Positions 54,333 through 62,489 of a DNA stretch of 64,000 nt are shown here, piece by piece. The stretch is from Chryseobacterium bernardetii (GTDB lineage: Bacteria; Bacteroidota; Bacteroidia; Flavobacteriales; Weeksellaceae). The stretch spans positions 1,612,001-1,676,000 of the forward strand of contig NZ_CP033932.1 in assembly GCF_003815975.1 (NCBI RefSeq). Reading direction: 5' to 3'. Under the pieces are notes generated by a model. The model was not told the DNA's origin. It worked only from the letters and a program-made list of their open reading frames with translations, and ran no database searches. How positions within the stretch are numbered: position 1 is the first letter of the stretch; each line of letters starts with the position of its first letter. The position numbers and the translations under genes were made by a program.

Positions 54333-55088
54333 TTAAATGGTTTTTGTTGATTCCAGGATTTCAATATTCTTTACAATATCAATGCTTTCACATTTCTTAA
54401 ATTCTTTAAGTAGGGAAGGAGTAATGATTTTAGGGTTTAAGATCTGTGTAGCAACCTTTGCTGCAGCATAATCTACAATATTAATAACCTGTTGTCTTAG
54501 AAAATTTGGGGTATTGGATGCAATAACAGCAGTTGTCCATGAAGTATCTCTCGCTTTTGAAATGGCAAAATCCAGTATGGCATTGTCTTTTCCATTGGAA
54601 AGCTGGTCAATGAGTTGTACCGGATAGCATATTTTATTCAGAGAGTCCTGTACTTTCTGATTAATGGAAGCAATCACATTATTAATATTGTCAAAATCCT
54701 TTTTTAAAGGATTGATTTTCCTGTAAGGCACAATGGAAGCCGCGGAAATTCCCAGATCCAGATTAATATGGGCATTCATGCCCAGAAAAATATGCTGTAA
54801 TATAAGAAGGTCTTTATTTTTTGTGGCTTCAAAAGCAATATACCAGGAGTTGGTGCATTTTTTACCATTGCTGTAATTTTCCCATGCTTCAAGGTATCGC
54901 TGTGCAAAGGCAATATCAAGTATGGTCATTCGGGGATTATCTTCAAACTTCTTTTGTTCAATTCCTTTTAAAACCTGGGCAGTCATAATCCGGTAAGTAC
55001 AGGCGAAATAGCCTGCAGGACTTTTGTTTTCCTTACACCATATGATAATTTTATCCAATTTTTTCAGGACTTCTTCAATGGTTTTCAT
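54333..55088 (-). CDS. DUF5995-family protein
   Basis: 251 residues, no signal peptide. I recognise the pattern of DUF5995: RMTILDIAFAQRYLEAWENY, then LLILQHIFLGMNAHINLDLG, which contains conserved His. The mostly helical body suggests a small alpha-helical enzyme or binding protein. No activity is known to me. Its start region (55012-55073) is duplicated in a degraded form at 56711-56774 on the far side of the MACPF gene. Confidence 0.75.
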   Translation of the reverse strand: MKTIEEVLKKLDKIIIWCKENKSPAGYFACTYRIMTAQVLKGIEQKKFEDNPRMTILDIAFAQRYLEAWENYSNGKKCTNSWYIAFEATKNKDLLILQHIFLGMNAHINLDLGISAASIVPYRKINPLKKDFDNINNVIASINQKVQDSLNKICYPVQLIDQLSNGKDNAILDFAISKARDTSWTTAVIASNTPNFLRQQVINIVDYAAAKVATQILNPKIITPSLLKEFKKCESIDIVKNIEILESTKTI

Positions 55089-55234
55089 GATAACTTTTAT
55101 TTATTTTAAAGATATTCATAAATAATCGGTTAAGAAAATATTTTGTTTGGTAGCTATTAATTCCCCAAAAAATGATTTATGTCATTTTGATTTTGGCTAC
55201 AAAGAATTAGTTTTATAAACTTAAAATTAAAATC

Positions 55235-56635
55235 ATGAAAAAACTCAGTTTACTTTTCAGCAGTATTATTTTACTGTTTGCAACTTCCTGTTCAATGGAA
55301 GAATTCGAGAATTCTGCTTCAGGTGGAGATTTAAACAATGGATCAGGAAGAAGCTCGGCAAAGTTTGCCGGAGATGGTGCTTATGATGTCTTGGGCTATG
55401 GTTATAACGCAACAGGTGAATATGCTAATTCAAACTCTGCCGGATATCAGGTCATTGATATTGAAAGATTCAAGAACGAACAGGCTGGAAGATTGATTAC
55501 TGATAATGTATTTTCTCAGGAATTTCTTGAAGAATATGGAGAACATGCAGAAGCTTATTCAAAAATGGTGTCTACTAAAGTGGGAGCTACGGCTGGATTC
55601 TCTTTATTTAAAAAACTCATTTCAGTTTCTTTTAGCTCTTCAGTTGTTAATAATACCAGCAATAAATTTGATGCTAAATACATTTATGGCAGTTATAATT
55701 TATTAATTAAACAAAGGAGATTTAGATTTAATGCTACTCCTACTTTACTGTCTGATTATTTGACTCCGGAGTTTATTAATGATTTACAGTCTAATAAACC
55801 TGAGCAGATTGTAAACGATTATGGAACTCACGTTGCAATAGATATATTTACAGGAGCTAAGTTAGACGTTATGTTTCAATCCGAAACAACCAATGAAAAC
55901 CGTGAAAAAGCAGCTAGAGTTGGAGTTAAAGTTGGGGTAAAGAAAATTCTTGATGTAGATGTTCAGAACAACGTAGATACGTCAGAATCAGATAAAAATT
56001 ATTCCAGAAAATTAACTTTTAAAACCAGAGGCGGTGATCCTTCAAAGGGACTGGTAGGAACTTTAGATCTTGAGATAGCCAATCCTAAGATTAATATTAC
56101 CAATTGGCAGAATAGTTCAACACCAGCTAATGCAGTATTGGTAGAATTTGGGAGTAATGGTTTGATTCCTCTTTATGAATTCATTAAAGATCCAGTGAAA
56201 AAGGCTGAAATGAAAGCTTATATAGACAAATATTTAATTGATAATCAGGTAAGATTAACATATACAAATAGTGCAAACCTTGTTAACGGTAACTTTGTTA
56301 GAAATCCGGTTACTAATCAGATCTTTTTTATGTTTGAAAACAAGCTGAGATATATTCAAAGTCCTATGACTCTTTACGGATTGTTTAATATAACTTCTGG
56401 TGAAATTGCAACAATTAGCCCTAGTCATTTGTCAACAGTAGAACGCGGAGCTGATTTAACGCCGGATAATGATCTTAAACAGGATATCTATACTAATAAG
56501 ATATATATGAGAGAAGGCAATGTTTTAAGATATATTCCAAATCTTGCTGTATATAATAAATATAGATTTAATAATAGCGCTGTTAAAAAGATATATGGTA
56601 CAAGCGGCTATGTAATAGGAAGCAATATTCAATAA
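55235..56635 (+). CDS. MACPF-domain lipoprotein, possible pore-forming toxin
   Basis: 466 residues. The signal MKKLSLLFSSIILLFATSC gives Cys19. The membrane-attack/perforin signature IVNDYGTHVAIDIFTGAKL is at about residues 192-210 (Tyr196, Gly197, Thr198, His199). Upstream is a segment with ATAGFSLFKKLISVSFSSS. The C-terminal ~115 residues have short beta repeats (NQIFFMFENKLRYIQSP; NKIYMREGNVLRYIPN) that could bind a surface ligand. In Bacteroides, similar lipoproteins are secreted antimicrobial proteins (BSAP). The target here is unknown. The gene is set between DUF5995-derived repeats. Confidence 0.85.
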   Translation: MKKLSLLFSSIILLFATSCSMEEFENSASGGDLNNGSGRSSAKFAGDGAYDVLGYGYNATGEYANSNSAGYQVIDIERFKNEQAGRLITDNVFSQEFLEEYGEHAEAYSKMVSTKVGATAGFSLFKKLISVSFSSSVVNNTSNKFDAKYIYGSYNLLIKQRRFRFNATPTLLSDYLTPEFINDLQSNKPEQIVNDYGTHVAIDIFTGAKLDVMFQSETTNENREKAARVGVKVGVKKILDVDVQNNVDTSESDKNYSRKLTFKTRGGDPSKGLVGTLDLEIANPKINITNWQNSSTPANAVLVEFGSNGLIPLYEFIKDPVKKAEMKAYIDKYLIDNQVRLTYTNSANLVNGNFVRNPVTNQIFFMFENKLRYIQSPMTLYGLFNITSGEIATISPSHLSTVERGADLTPDNDLKQDIYTNKIYMREGNVLRYIPNLAVYNKYRFNNSAVKKIYGTSGYVIGSNIQ

Positions 56636-56656
56636 TTTTTTAAAGAAATAATGTTA

Positions 56657-56698
56657 AAACAGGGATTGTCACAAAAGACAGTCCCTGTTTATATTTAA
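56657..56698 (+). terminator. Terminator-like hairpin after the MACPF gene
   Basis: A 14-bp stem (56657-56670 with 56677-56690) with one G-U pair, followed by a broken T run. Confidence 0.65.
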
Positions 56699-56710
56699 TT
56701 GACTAAATAT

Positions 56711-56774
56711 CCTGTAGGGCTTTTAGTTTTCCTTTACACCAGATAATAATTTCATCCGGTTTTTTCAGGATTTC
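56711..56774 (-). pseudogene. Degraded copy of the DUF5995 gene start
   Basis: On the minus strand this stretch codes EILKKPDEIIIWCK, against EVLKKLDKIIIWCKENKS in the intact gene at 55088-54333. Nucleotide identity over 55012-55073 and 56711-56774 is high by eye, with two extra bases after the WCK codons. The frame is therefore broken; in the shifted frame a stop follows Lys-Glu-Asn. No start codon remains. It is a remnant of a second DUF5995 gene. Confidence 0.75.
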
Positions 56775-56912
56775 GAACGCAAAAGCTTTAAACAGAAAAT
56801 AGTAAAGTCTATCAATGGTGGTGAGTACACCAATTGTGAAGTTTCATTAGAATATGAGTTTGCAAGCCAGGGTATACTTTCTGCAGCAACCCGTATTGCT
56901 GTGTACAGGTAA
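56727..56912 (+). pseudogene. C-terminal remnant of an unrelated gene
   Basis: The plus-strand frame is open from 56727 to the TAA at 56910-56912, with no start. It ends in a well-formed protein-like stretch (KSINGGEYTNCEVSLEYEF, then ASQGILSAATRIAVYR). I do not recognise the family. It looks like the 3' end of a gene whose front part has been lost, probably in the same rearrangement that left the DUF5995 fragment. Alternative: chance open frame. Confidence 0.5.
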
Positions 56913-56950
56913 GAAAACCTTATATATGTATTTTTTTAAGGGATAAAATA

Positions 56951-57421
56951 TTAAGGCTTCTCCTTTGCAATTTCATCATGGTGTTTAAGATAAAGAGGCA
57001 GAGCTGCTGATCCATACCAGGGGAAAACTTCATAGCTGAAAACTCCTGCCTGAACTGCAGGATCTGTTTTTACCCACTGCTCAGCTTCTTCTTTAGATTT
57101 GGTGTTGAAAATAAACATTCCACGGTAGTTTTCCTTATTCTTTTCCAGGAAAGGGCCTGCCACCACAATTTTTCCTTCTTTAGCCAGTTTGCCTATGTTT
57201 TCCATATGTCCTTTCATTAAAGAACTCATTTGGGTTTTATCTTCAATTTTTGCAGTACCGGTTGTCAGCATAACAATAGTATAAGGCTTCATACCATATT
57301 GGTCTGCTCCTAATGAAGCGGCCAGTTCCTGATTATATTCAGGTTTTTCTGCTTTCTTTTCCTGGGCAGAAGATAGTGCTGCTATAAGGAAGACTGAGGG
57401 TAATAATATTCTTGATTTCAT
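56951..57421 (-). CDS. Exported YciI-family protein
   Basis: 156 residues: a signal peptide (cleavage after LSSAQ), then a YciI-like domain (about residues 46-140), with YTIVMLTTGTAKIEDKTQMS, HMENIGKLAKEGKIVVAGPF and YRGMFIFNTKSKEEAEQWV. YciI proteins are small ferredoxin-like dimers; most are cytoplasmic, and this one has an export signal. No catalytic assignment is possible. Confidence 0.85.
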   Translation of the reverse strand: MKSRILLPSVFLIAALSSAQEKKAEKPEYNQELAASLGADQYGMKPYTIVMLTTGTAKIEDKTQMSSLMKGHMENIGKLAKEGKIVVAGPFLEKNKENYRGMFIFNTKSKEEAEQWVKTDPAVQAGVFSYEVFPWYGSAALPLYLKHHDEIAKEKP

Positions 57422-57495
57422 CTTGGTTTATTTATATAAATATAATAAAAACCTTACAGATTTCAGAGAATTGGAATTTCAAATACCATGTGACA

Positions 57496-57522
57496 CAAAA
57501 AAACCTCGATAGCACCGAGGTT
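57496..57522 (-). terminator. Rho-independent terminator of pncB
   Basis: A 7-bp stem (57502-57508 with 57516-57522) followed on the minus strand by seven T. It lies 22 bases after the pncB stop. Confidence 0.85.
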
Positions 57523-57543
57523 ATATCTAATTGTGTGGATATG

Positions 57544-58722
57544 TTAATCTTTTATTCTCAAAAACTCCTTAGCCAGCTCTATCATTTTTGGATCTCCTGT
57601 ATATTTTCCATGTTCATCAGAAAGTTTTACAGTAGGGATCCATTCCTTATTAGGAGCCTGTACTCCGATAAGTTTCATTACAATGTTCATTGGTTTTAAT
57701 CCCACATCATTTGTTAGGTTGGTTCCTATTCCAAAGGAGATCCCTATTTTTCCTCTGCAGTAGTTAGTGATTTCCTCTACTTTTTCAAGATTTAATGCAT
57801 CAGAGAAAATGATATATTTAAACATAGGGTTAATGCCGTTTTTTTGATAGTGGGCAATGGTTTTATCAGCAAACTCCAACGCATCACCACTGTCATGACG
57901 TACACCGTCAAATAATTTTGCGAATTTTTTATCGAACTGCTGGAAGAAAACATCCGTAGTATACGTGTCGGAAAGAGCTACCCCCAGATCACCTCTGTAT
58001 ACATCCACCCAATGCTCCAAAGCCAGTTCATTAGCCATTTTGAAACCATATTCAGCAGCATGGAACATAAACCATTCATGAGCATGAGTTCCGATAGGTT
58101 TTACCCCGTACTTCATCGCAAAATGAACATTGGAGCTTCCGATAAAAGTTGAGTCCTTTTTCTGCGTTAAGGCTTCCATTACCAGATTCTGTACCTTATA
58201 GGAATGTCTTCTTCTGGTTCCGAACTCAGCAAATGTTACTCCAAGCCTGCCTAACGAATCTGCCTTCTCAATAGTTTTGCTCATTACCACTTCATTGGAA
58301 TCTCTTTCCATATGGTTCATGTCATAGTGCAATTCACTGATTAATGCCAGTAATGGAACTTCCCAAAGAATGGTTCTGTACCACAGCCCTTCAACAATTA
58401 CGGAAAGGTCTCCGCCTTCCTGGCGGATTTTCACTTCAGAAGGATCATAATGGTAGCCCTCCAGGAAATCCAGATAAGGAAGATCAATATAAGGACATGT
58501 TCTTGCCATGAATTTCTTTTCATCCTTAGTAAGTTTCAGTTCAGCCATTTTATTAACAGCTTCCCTTAAGGCCACATCAAAACCTTCAGGAAAATGGTGT
58601 TTTCCTCTGTTAATAAATTCATATTTAACAATAGAACTTGGGAATAGTTTTACCACTGCATTTTGCATGGTTATTTTATAGAAATCGTTATCCAGGATAG
58701 AGTTGAGTCTTACGTCATTCAT
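57544..58722 (-). CDS. pncB: Nicotinate phosphoribosyltransferase
   Basis: 392 residues, the family length. The N terminus (LNSILDNDFYKITMQNAV) and the core motifs (FAEFGTRRRHSYKVQ, IGSSNVHFAMKYGVKPIGTHAHEW, GVRHDSGDALEFADKTI, ISFGIGTNLTNDVG) are all present. The enzyme makes nicotinate mononucleotide from nicotinate and PRPP for NAD salvage. It has its own terminator and seems monocistronic. Confidence 0.97.
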   Translation of the reverse strand: MNDVRLNSILDNDFYKITMQNAVVKLFPSSIVKYEFINRGKHHFPEGFDVALREAVNKMAELKLTKDEKKFMARTCPYIDLPYLDFLEGYHYDPSEVKIRQEGGDLSVIVEGLWYRTILWEVPLLALISELHYDMNHMERDSNEVVMSKTIEKADSLGRLGVTFAEFGTRRRHSYKVQNLVMEALTQKKDSTFIGSSNVHFAMKYGVKPIGTHAHEWFMFHAAEYGFKMANELALEHWVDVYRGDLGVALSDTYTTDVFFQQFDKKFAKLFDGVRHDSGDALEFADKTIAHYQKNGINPMFKYIIFSDALNLEKVEEITNYCRGKIGISFGIGTNLTNDVGLKPMNIVMKLIGVQAPNKEWIPTVKLSDEHGKYTGDPKMIELAKEFLRIKD

Positions 58723-58754
58723 AATATGTGTAATTTTAACGCAAATATAAAAAT

Positions 58755-58788
58755 TAAAAATAAAATCGCCTAAATGTAAGGCGATTTT
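58755..58788 (-). terminator. Rho-independent terminator of the dps-like gene
   Basis: A 10-bp stem (58762-58771 with 58779-58788) with T-rich sequence on the minus strand after it. It would also function on the plus strand. Confidence 0.8.
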
Positions 58789-58815
58789 TTTGAATTATTT
58801 TGATGGTCCTGCCGT

Positions 58816-59292
58816 TTATTTCCCCAAATAAGAATTGTACATCCAAACTTCTTTCTCCTGCTCAGTAATATAGTCGCTCATCTGAGAATTGGTACCTTCG
58901 TCACCAGCCTGGTCTGTAATATCTAAAAGCTCTCTCTGAAGATCAATTACTACTTTGAACGAGCTAAGGATTTGCTCAACACTTTTAGTTCCGTCAGTTA
59001 CCTCCTTGCTTTCTTTAATGGTGGCTACTTTTAAATAATCAGAGTAGTTGTGCGCAGGAGTGGCTCCCAATGTCAGGATTCTTTCTGCAATTTCATCAAT
59101 TTTTAAAACTAAGCTATTGTAAAGTTCTTCAAATTTCGGGTGAAGTGTGAAAAACTGATCTCCTTTAATGTTCCAGTGGGAACCTCTTGTGTTCTGATAG
59201 AATACAGAGTAATTGGCTAAAAGTACATTTAATTTTTCTGCTATTTTTTTGCAGTCGGCTTCTTTAAGTCCTATAATACTTGCGTTTTTCAT
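58816..59292 (-). CDS. dps: Dps-family DNA-binding/ferritin-like protein
   Basis: 158 residues from ATG 59292 (MKNASIIGLKEADCKK); an upstream ATG at 59316 would add eight residues. The ferroxidase signature is HWNIKGDQFFTLHPKFEELY, with the His, Asp and Glu of the intersubunit site. Dps proteins form dodecameric shells that oxidise and store iron with peroxide, and bind DNA in stationary phase. A minus-strand -7-like element is the complement of 59314-59321. Confidence 0.93.
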   Translation of the reverse strand: MKNASIIGLKEADCKKIAEKLNVLLANYSVFYQNTRGSHWNIKGDQFFTLHPKFEELYNSLVLKIDEIAERILTLGATPAHNYSDYLKVATIKESKEVTDGTKSVEQILSSFKVVIDLQRELLDITDQAGDEGTNSQMSDYITEQEKEVWMYNSYLGK

Positions 59293-59496
59293 AAGTTTAT
59301 CTTTTATATATCTCAAAGTTACGAAATATCGTGCCGAATAGCCCCGGATATCAATAGATGATAACTATAAGAAAATTTTTTAAAATAGTTTGGAAGTATT
59401 AATATTGCAAATGAAGGAGACTTACCGGTAAATTATGAAAAGGAAAGCTGATTTACAGGCTGAGGTATCAGTTATATATATTTATAATTATTTAAA

Positions 59497-61089
59497 ATGG
59501 GAATAGTCCGAAATATAGTTTTACGCAGTTTTTTGCTGTCTTTTACCTTTTTTTTCTCAGTTTGTCTGCTGTATTACATCAATTCTGTACTGAAAACTGA
59601 TGGATATTATATTTACCCGCTGGATGATGCGTATATTCATCTTGCAATGGCAAAAAACTTTGCATTGTACGAAGTATGGGGAATGACAAAATATCAGTTT
59701 TCCTCTACTTCCTCTTCTCCCTTGTTTACTTACCTGTTGAGTGTATTGATTAAAATTTTTGGAAACAATGACCAACTCCCGCTGTATTTTAATATTTTTT
59801 TTGGCATCGGAATTCTTTACATTCTCACAGTATATTATGCCGGGATTTTTCAAGAAATTAAAAAAACGGTTTTAGCAGTCCTTTTTACGGCCTTCTTTAT
59901 TGTACTTCCTTTAAATATTCTTTCAGGGATGGAACATGTTTTCCAGGTATTTTTGTTTGTTGTTAACATTCTCTGTTTTTATCGGTATAACCAGAGTAAA
60001 CTCGCAATATCCGGTTTTTATATCACTCTGTTGCTGATGGGGTTAATCCGTTTTGAAAGTATGTTTTATTTTGTTATTCTGGCTTTTATGTTTGCCCTTG
60101 TCAGAAAGTGGAAAGAAACCCTATTGGTTTTATTATTGGGTTTCATTCCTATTATAGCATTTTGTGCTTACAACTATCAGCAGGACGGTTATTTCTTCCC
60201 TAATTCAGTTGTGGTTAAAGGAACAAAACTAAGTTTTGATGCTAATATATTGGCACAGCTTAAGGTAATTTTACTCGATAATCTTTTACTGAATATCAGT
60301 TTTTATAAAATTGGTTTTTTTCCGCTTTTTTTATGTGCAGTATTTATTTACAGAGACTTTAAAACGAAAACGTTAAAAGAAGTATTAAAGGATGACTTTT
60401 TATTAATTGTATTCTCACTGGTGATGATCTGCCACGCCATGTTTGCTGATTTAAAAGGTTCCTTACGTTATGAAGCTTACATTCTTACAAGTTTTTGTAT
60501 GGTATTGATACCAAGATGCAAAGGGCTGCTCGTTAATTGGATGGATTATATTAAAAAAGAAAAGCTGGTGAGCCTGCTGATTGCTGCTAATGTTTTTCTT
60601 ATGATATATAAATGCTGGGCTGCTCATCCTATTATGAGTAAGGGAGGGAAGAATATTTATGAGCAACAGGTGCAGTCTGCAAAGTTTCTGCATCAGTTTT
60701 ATAATACTTCCAAAGTAGTGGCCAATGATATTGGAGCCATCAGCTATTATACCAATATCCATTTGCTGGATATTGCAGGTCTTGGGTCTGTAGAAACAAT
60801 TTATTTTAATGAAAATAAAAAAAAGTTTGATGAGAAATTTGGAAGCTTTATCAGTAAATATTGTCTGGATCATCAATACGATATTGCTGTTGTATATGAA
60901 GGCTGGCTGCAGGGGTACGTTCCTGCTTATTGGAAAAAGGCAGCTACTTTAAAAATTGAAAATAAGATCACTGTAGCCAGGCTGGAAGTCTCTATATATT
61001 CTATAAATATAAAGAACCTGGAAGAACTGAAACAAAATATCAAAAAATTTAACTGGAATAAAAATGTTACCGTTACCATAATAGAATAG
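59497..61089 (+). CDS. Multi-pass membrane protein, GT-C glycosyltransferase-like
   Basis: 530 residues with about ten membrane helices and a soluble C-terminal part. The first periplasmic loop has YPLDDAYIHLAMAKNFA with Asp43-Asp44, as in GT-C (GT39/ArnT-like) enzymes that use lipid-linked sugar donors. The C-terminal segment (VVANDIGAISYYTNIHLLDIAGLG) is also seen in such proteins. It would glycosylate a lipid, polysaccharide or protein at the membrane. Donor and acceptor are unknown. It stands alone on its strand. Confidence 0.75.
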   Translation: MGIVRNIVLRSFLLSFTFFFSVCLLYYINSVLKTDGYYIYPLDDAYIHLAMAKNFALYEVWGMTKYQFSSTSSSPLFTYLLSVLIKIFGNNDQLPLYFNIFFGIGILYILTVYYAGIFQEIKKTVLAVLFTAFFIVLPLNILSGMEHVFQVFLFVVNILCFYRYNQSKLAISGFYITLLLMGLIRFESMFYFVILAFMFALVRKWKETLLVLLLGFIPIIAFCAYNYQQDGYFFPNSVVVKGTKLSFDANILAQLKVILLDNLLLNISFYKIGFFPLFLCAVFIYRDFKTKTLKEVLKDDFLLIVFSLVMICHAMFADLKGSLRYEAYILTSFCMVLIPRCKGLLVNWMDYIKKEKLVSLLIAANVFLMIYKCWAAHPIMSKGGKNIYEQQVQSAKFLHQFYNTSKVVANDIGAISYYTNIHLLDIAGLGSVETIYFNENKKKFDEKFGSFISKYCLDHQYDIAVVYEGWLQGYVPAYWKKAATLKIENKITVARLEVSIYSINIKNLEELKQNIKKFNWNKNVTVTIIE

Positions 61090-61515
61090 ATATCCAGTAC
61101 AGTTGTATTCAAAAATTATTTATTTTGCTATGTGGCTTATTTTATTTTTGATTTCTTAAGGAATAGATAACGATTTGTTAATGATTCAGGAGATTGCGTT
61201 TTCTAGCTTTGTGTTCTAAATTTAATATAAAAGTAAAAAAAGTGAAGAAATTTTTTCCTGTATGATCATTATTCATGATATCAGCACAGGAATTTATGAA
61301 CAAATTGATATCGCAAATACTATGGCAGAACTTTAGGAGCTCCTGAACAATATATGAGAGGAAAATAATAAAGGATGTCTTTAAATAAAATCTTGTTTTT
61401 TTGATACCAGCCCTGATACATAAAAATGATTCAACAATATAAAAGTAATGGAGGTTTTAGTTTGTTTTTGAAATAAATGAAGAAAAATTCTTATAAAATA
61501 AAATTTCATAACTGC
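61090..61515. other. Intergenic region before the str operon
   Basis: About 430 AT-rich bases. A short frame from ATG 61262 (24 codons, starting MIIIHDISTGIYEQ) continues past an in-frame stop for a few plausible codons, which might be debris of a lost gene. No other feature was found. Confidence 0.4.
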
Positions 61516-61545
61516 TTGTCAATTAAAAAAATATTACTATTTTTG
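61516..61545 (+). promoter_or_regulatory. Promoter of the str operon
   Basis: TTG (61516-61518), 19 bases, then TATTTTTG (61538-61545), matching TAnnTTTG. rpsL starts 24 bases further on, so the leader is short. Confidence 0.7.
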
Positions 61546-61569
61546 CAGCCTAAAATAAAAAGCAATTAA

Positions 61570-61983
61570 ATGCCTACTATTCAACAATTAGTAAGAAAAG
61601 GAAGAGCCACGCTTGCCAAGAAGAGCAAATCGGCTGCCCTTGATTCTTGTCCACAAAGACGTGGAGTATGTACGAGAGTATATACTACTACACCTAAGAA
61701 ACCTAACTCTGCACTTAGAAAAGTAGCAAGGGTAAGACTTTCTAACGGTAAAGAAGTTAACGCCTATATCCCGGGCGAAGGACATAATCTTCAAGAGCAC
61801 TCGATAGTATTGGTTAGAGGCGGAAGGGTGAAAGACCTACCGGGAGTACGTTACCACATCGTAAGAGGTGCATTAGACACAGCTGGTGTAAATGGAAGAA
61901 CACAGAGAAGATCTAAGTACGGAGCTAAGAGACCTAAACCAGGACAAGCTGCTGCAGCACCTGCAAAAGGAAAGAAAAAATAA
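61570..61983 (+). CDS. rpsL: 30S ribosomal protein S12
   Basis: 137 residues beginning [13 protein letters not shown], with the streptomycin-site loops [11 protein letters not shown] (Lys at the E. coli 42 position) and [16 protein letters not shown]. Both key Lys are present, so no classical streptomycin-resistance change is seen. S12 guards decoding accuracy in the 30S subunit. It is the first gene of the rpsL-rpsG-fusA operon; rpsG starts 23 bases on. Confidence 0.98.
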   Translation: MPTIQQLVRKGRATLAKKSKSAALDSCPQRRGVCTRVYTTTPKKPNSALRKVARVRLSNGKEVNAYIPGEGHNLQEHSIVLVRGGRVKDLPGVRYHIVRGALDTAGVNGRTQRRSKYGAKRPKPGQAAAAPAKGKKK

Positions 61984-62006
61984 TCATTAAATAAGGTACA
62001 GAAGCA

Positions 62007-62483
62007 ATGAGAAAGACAAAAGCGAAAAAAAGACCGTTGTTACCAGATCCGAAGTTTAATGATCAATTGGTAACGAGATTCGTAAACAACTTAATGCTAG
62101 ACGGTAAGAAGTCTATCGCATTCAAAATTTTCTATGATGCATTAGATATCGTAGAAACTAAAAAAGGAGAAACTGAAAAAACTGCACTTGAAATCTGGAA
62201 AGATGCATTAACAAACGTTATGCCTCACGTAGAAGTACGTTCTAGAAGAGTAGGTGGAGCTAACTTCCAGATTCCTATGCCAATCAGAGCTGATAGAAAA
62301 ATTTCTATGGCAATGAAATGGTTAATTAGCTACTCTAAAAAGAGAAATGATAAGTCTATGGCTTTGAAATTAGCTAATGAAGTTGTAGCTGCTTCAAGAG
62401 AAGAAGGTGCAGCTTTCAAAAAGAAAACTGATACTCACAAAATGGCGGAAGCTAACAAAGCGTTTTCACACTTTAAATTCTAA
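62007..62483 (+). CDS. rpsG: 30S ribosomal protein S7
   Basis: 158 residues starting [17 protein letters not shown]. Conserved blocks include [42 protein letters not shown] and [21 protein letters not shown]7 nucleates 30S head assembly and in many bacteria represses its own operon. It is followed by fusA after 6 bases. Confidence 0.98.
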   Translation: MRKTKAKKRPLLPDPKFNDQLVTRFVNNLMLDGKKSIAFKIFYDALDIVETKKGETEKTALEIWKDALTNVMPHVEVRSRRVGGANFQIPMPIRADRKISMAMKWLISYSKKRNDKSMALKLANEVVAASREEGAAFKKKTDTHKMAEANKAFSHFKF

Positions 62484-62489
62484 TCTGAA

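Noticed and set aside
57412..57699. Plus-strand frame of 95 codons between YciI and pncB
   Set aside because: It is antisense to the end of pncB and covers its terminator.
61262..61336. Short plus-strand frame MIIIHDIS...
   Set aside because: Only 24 codons, no promoter or family; kept as possible debris in the gap description.
61570..61983. Possible streptomycin-resistance substitution in S12
   Set aside because: Both critical Lys positions carry Lys; the sequence looks wild type.
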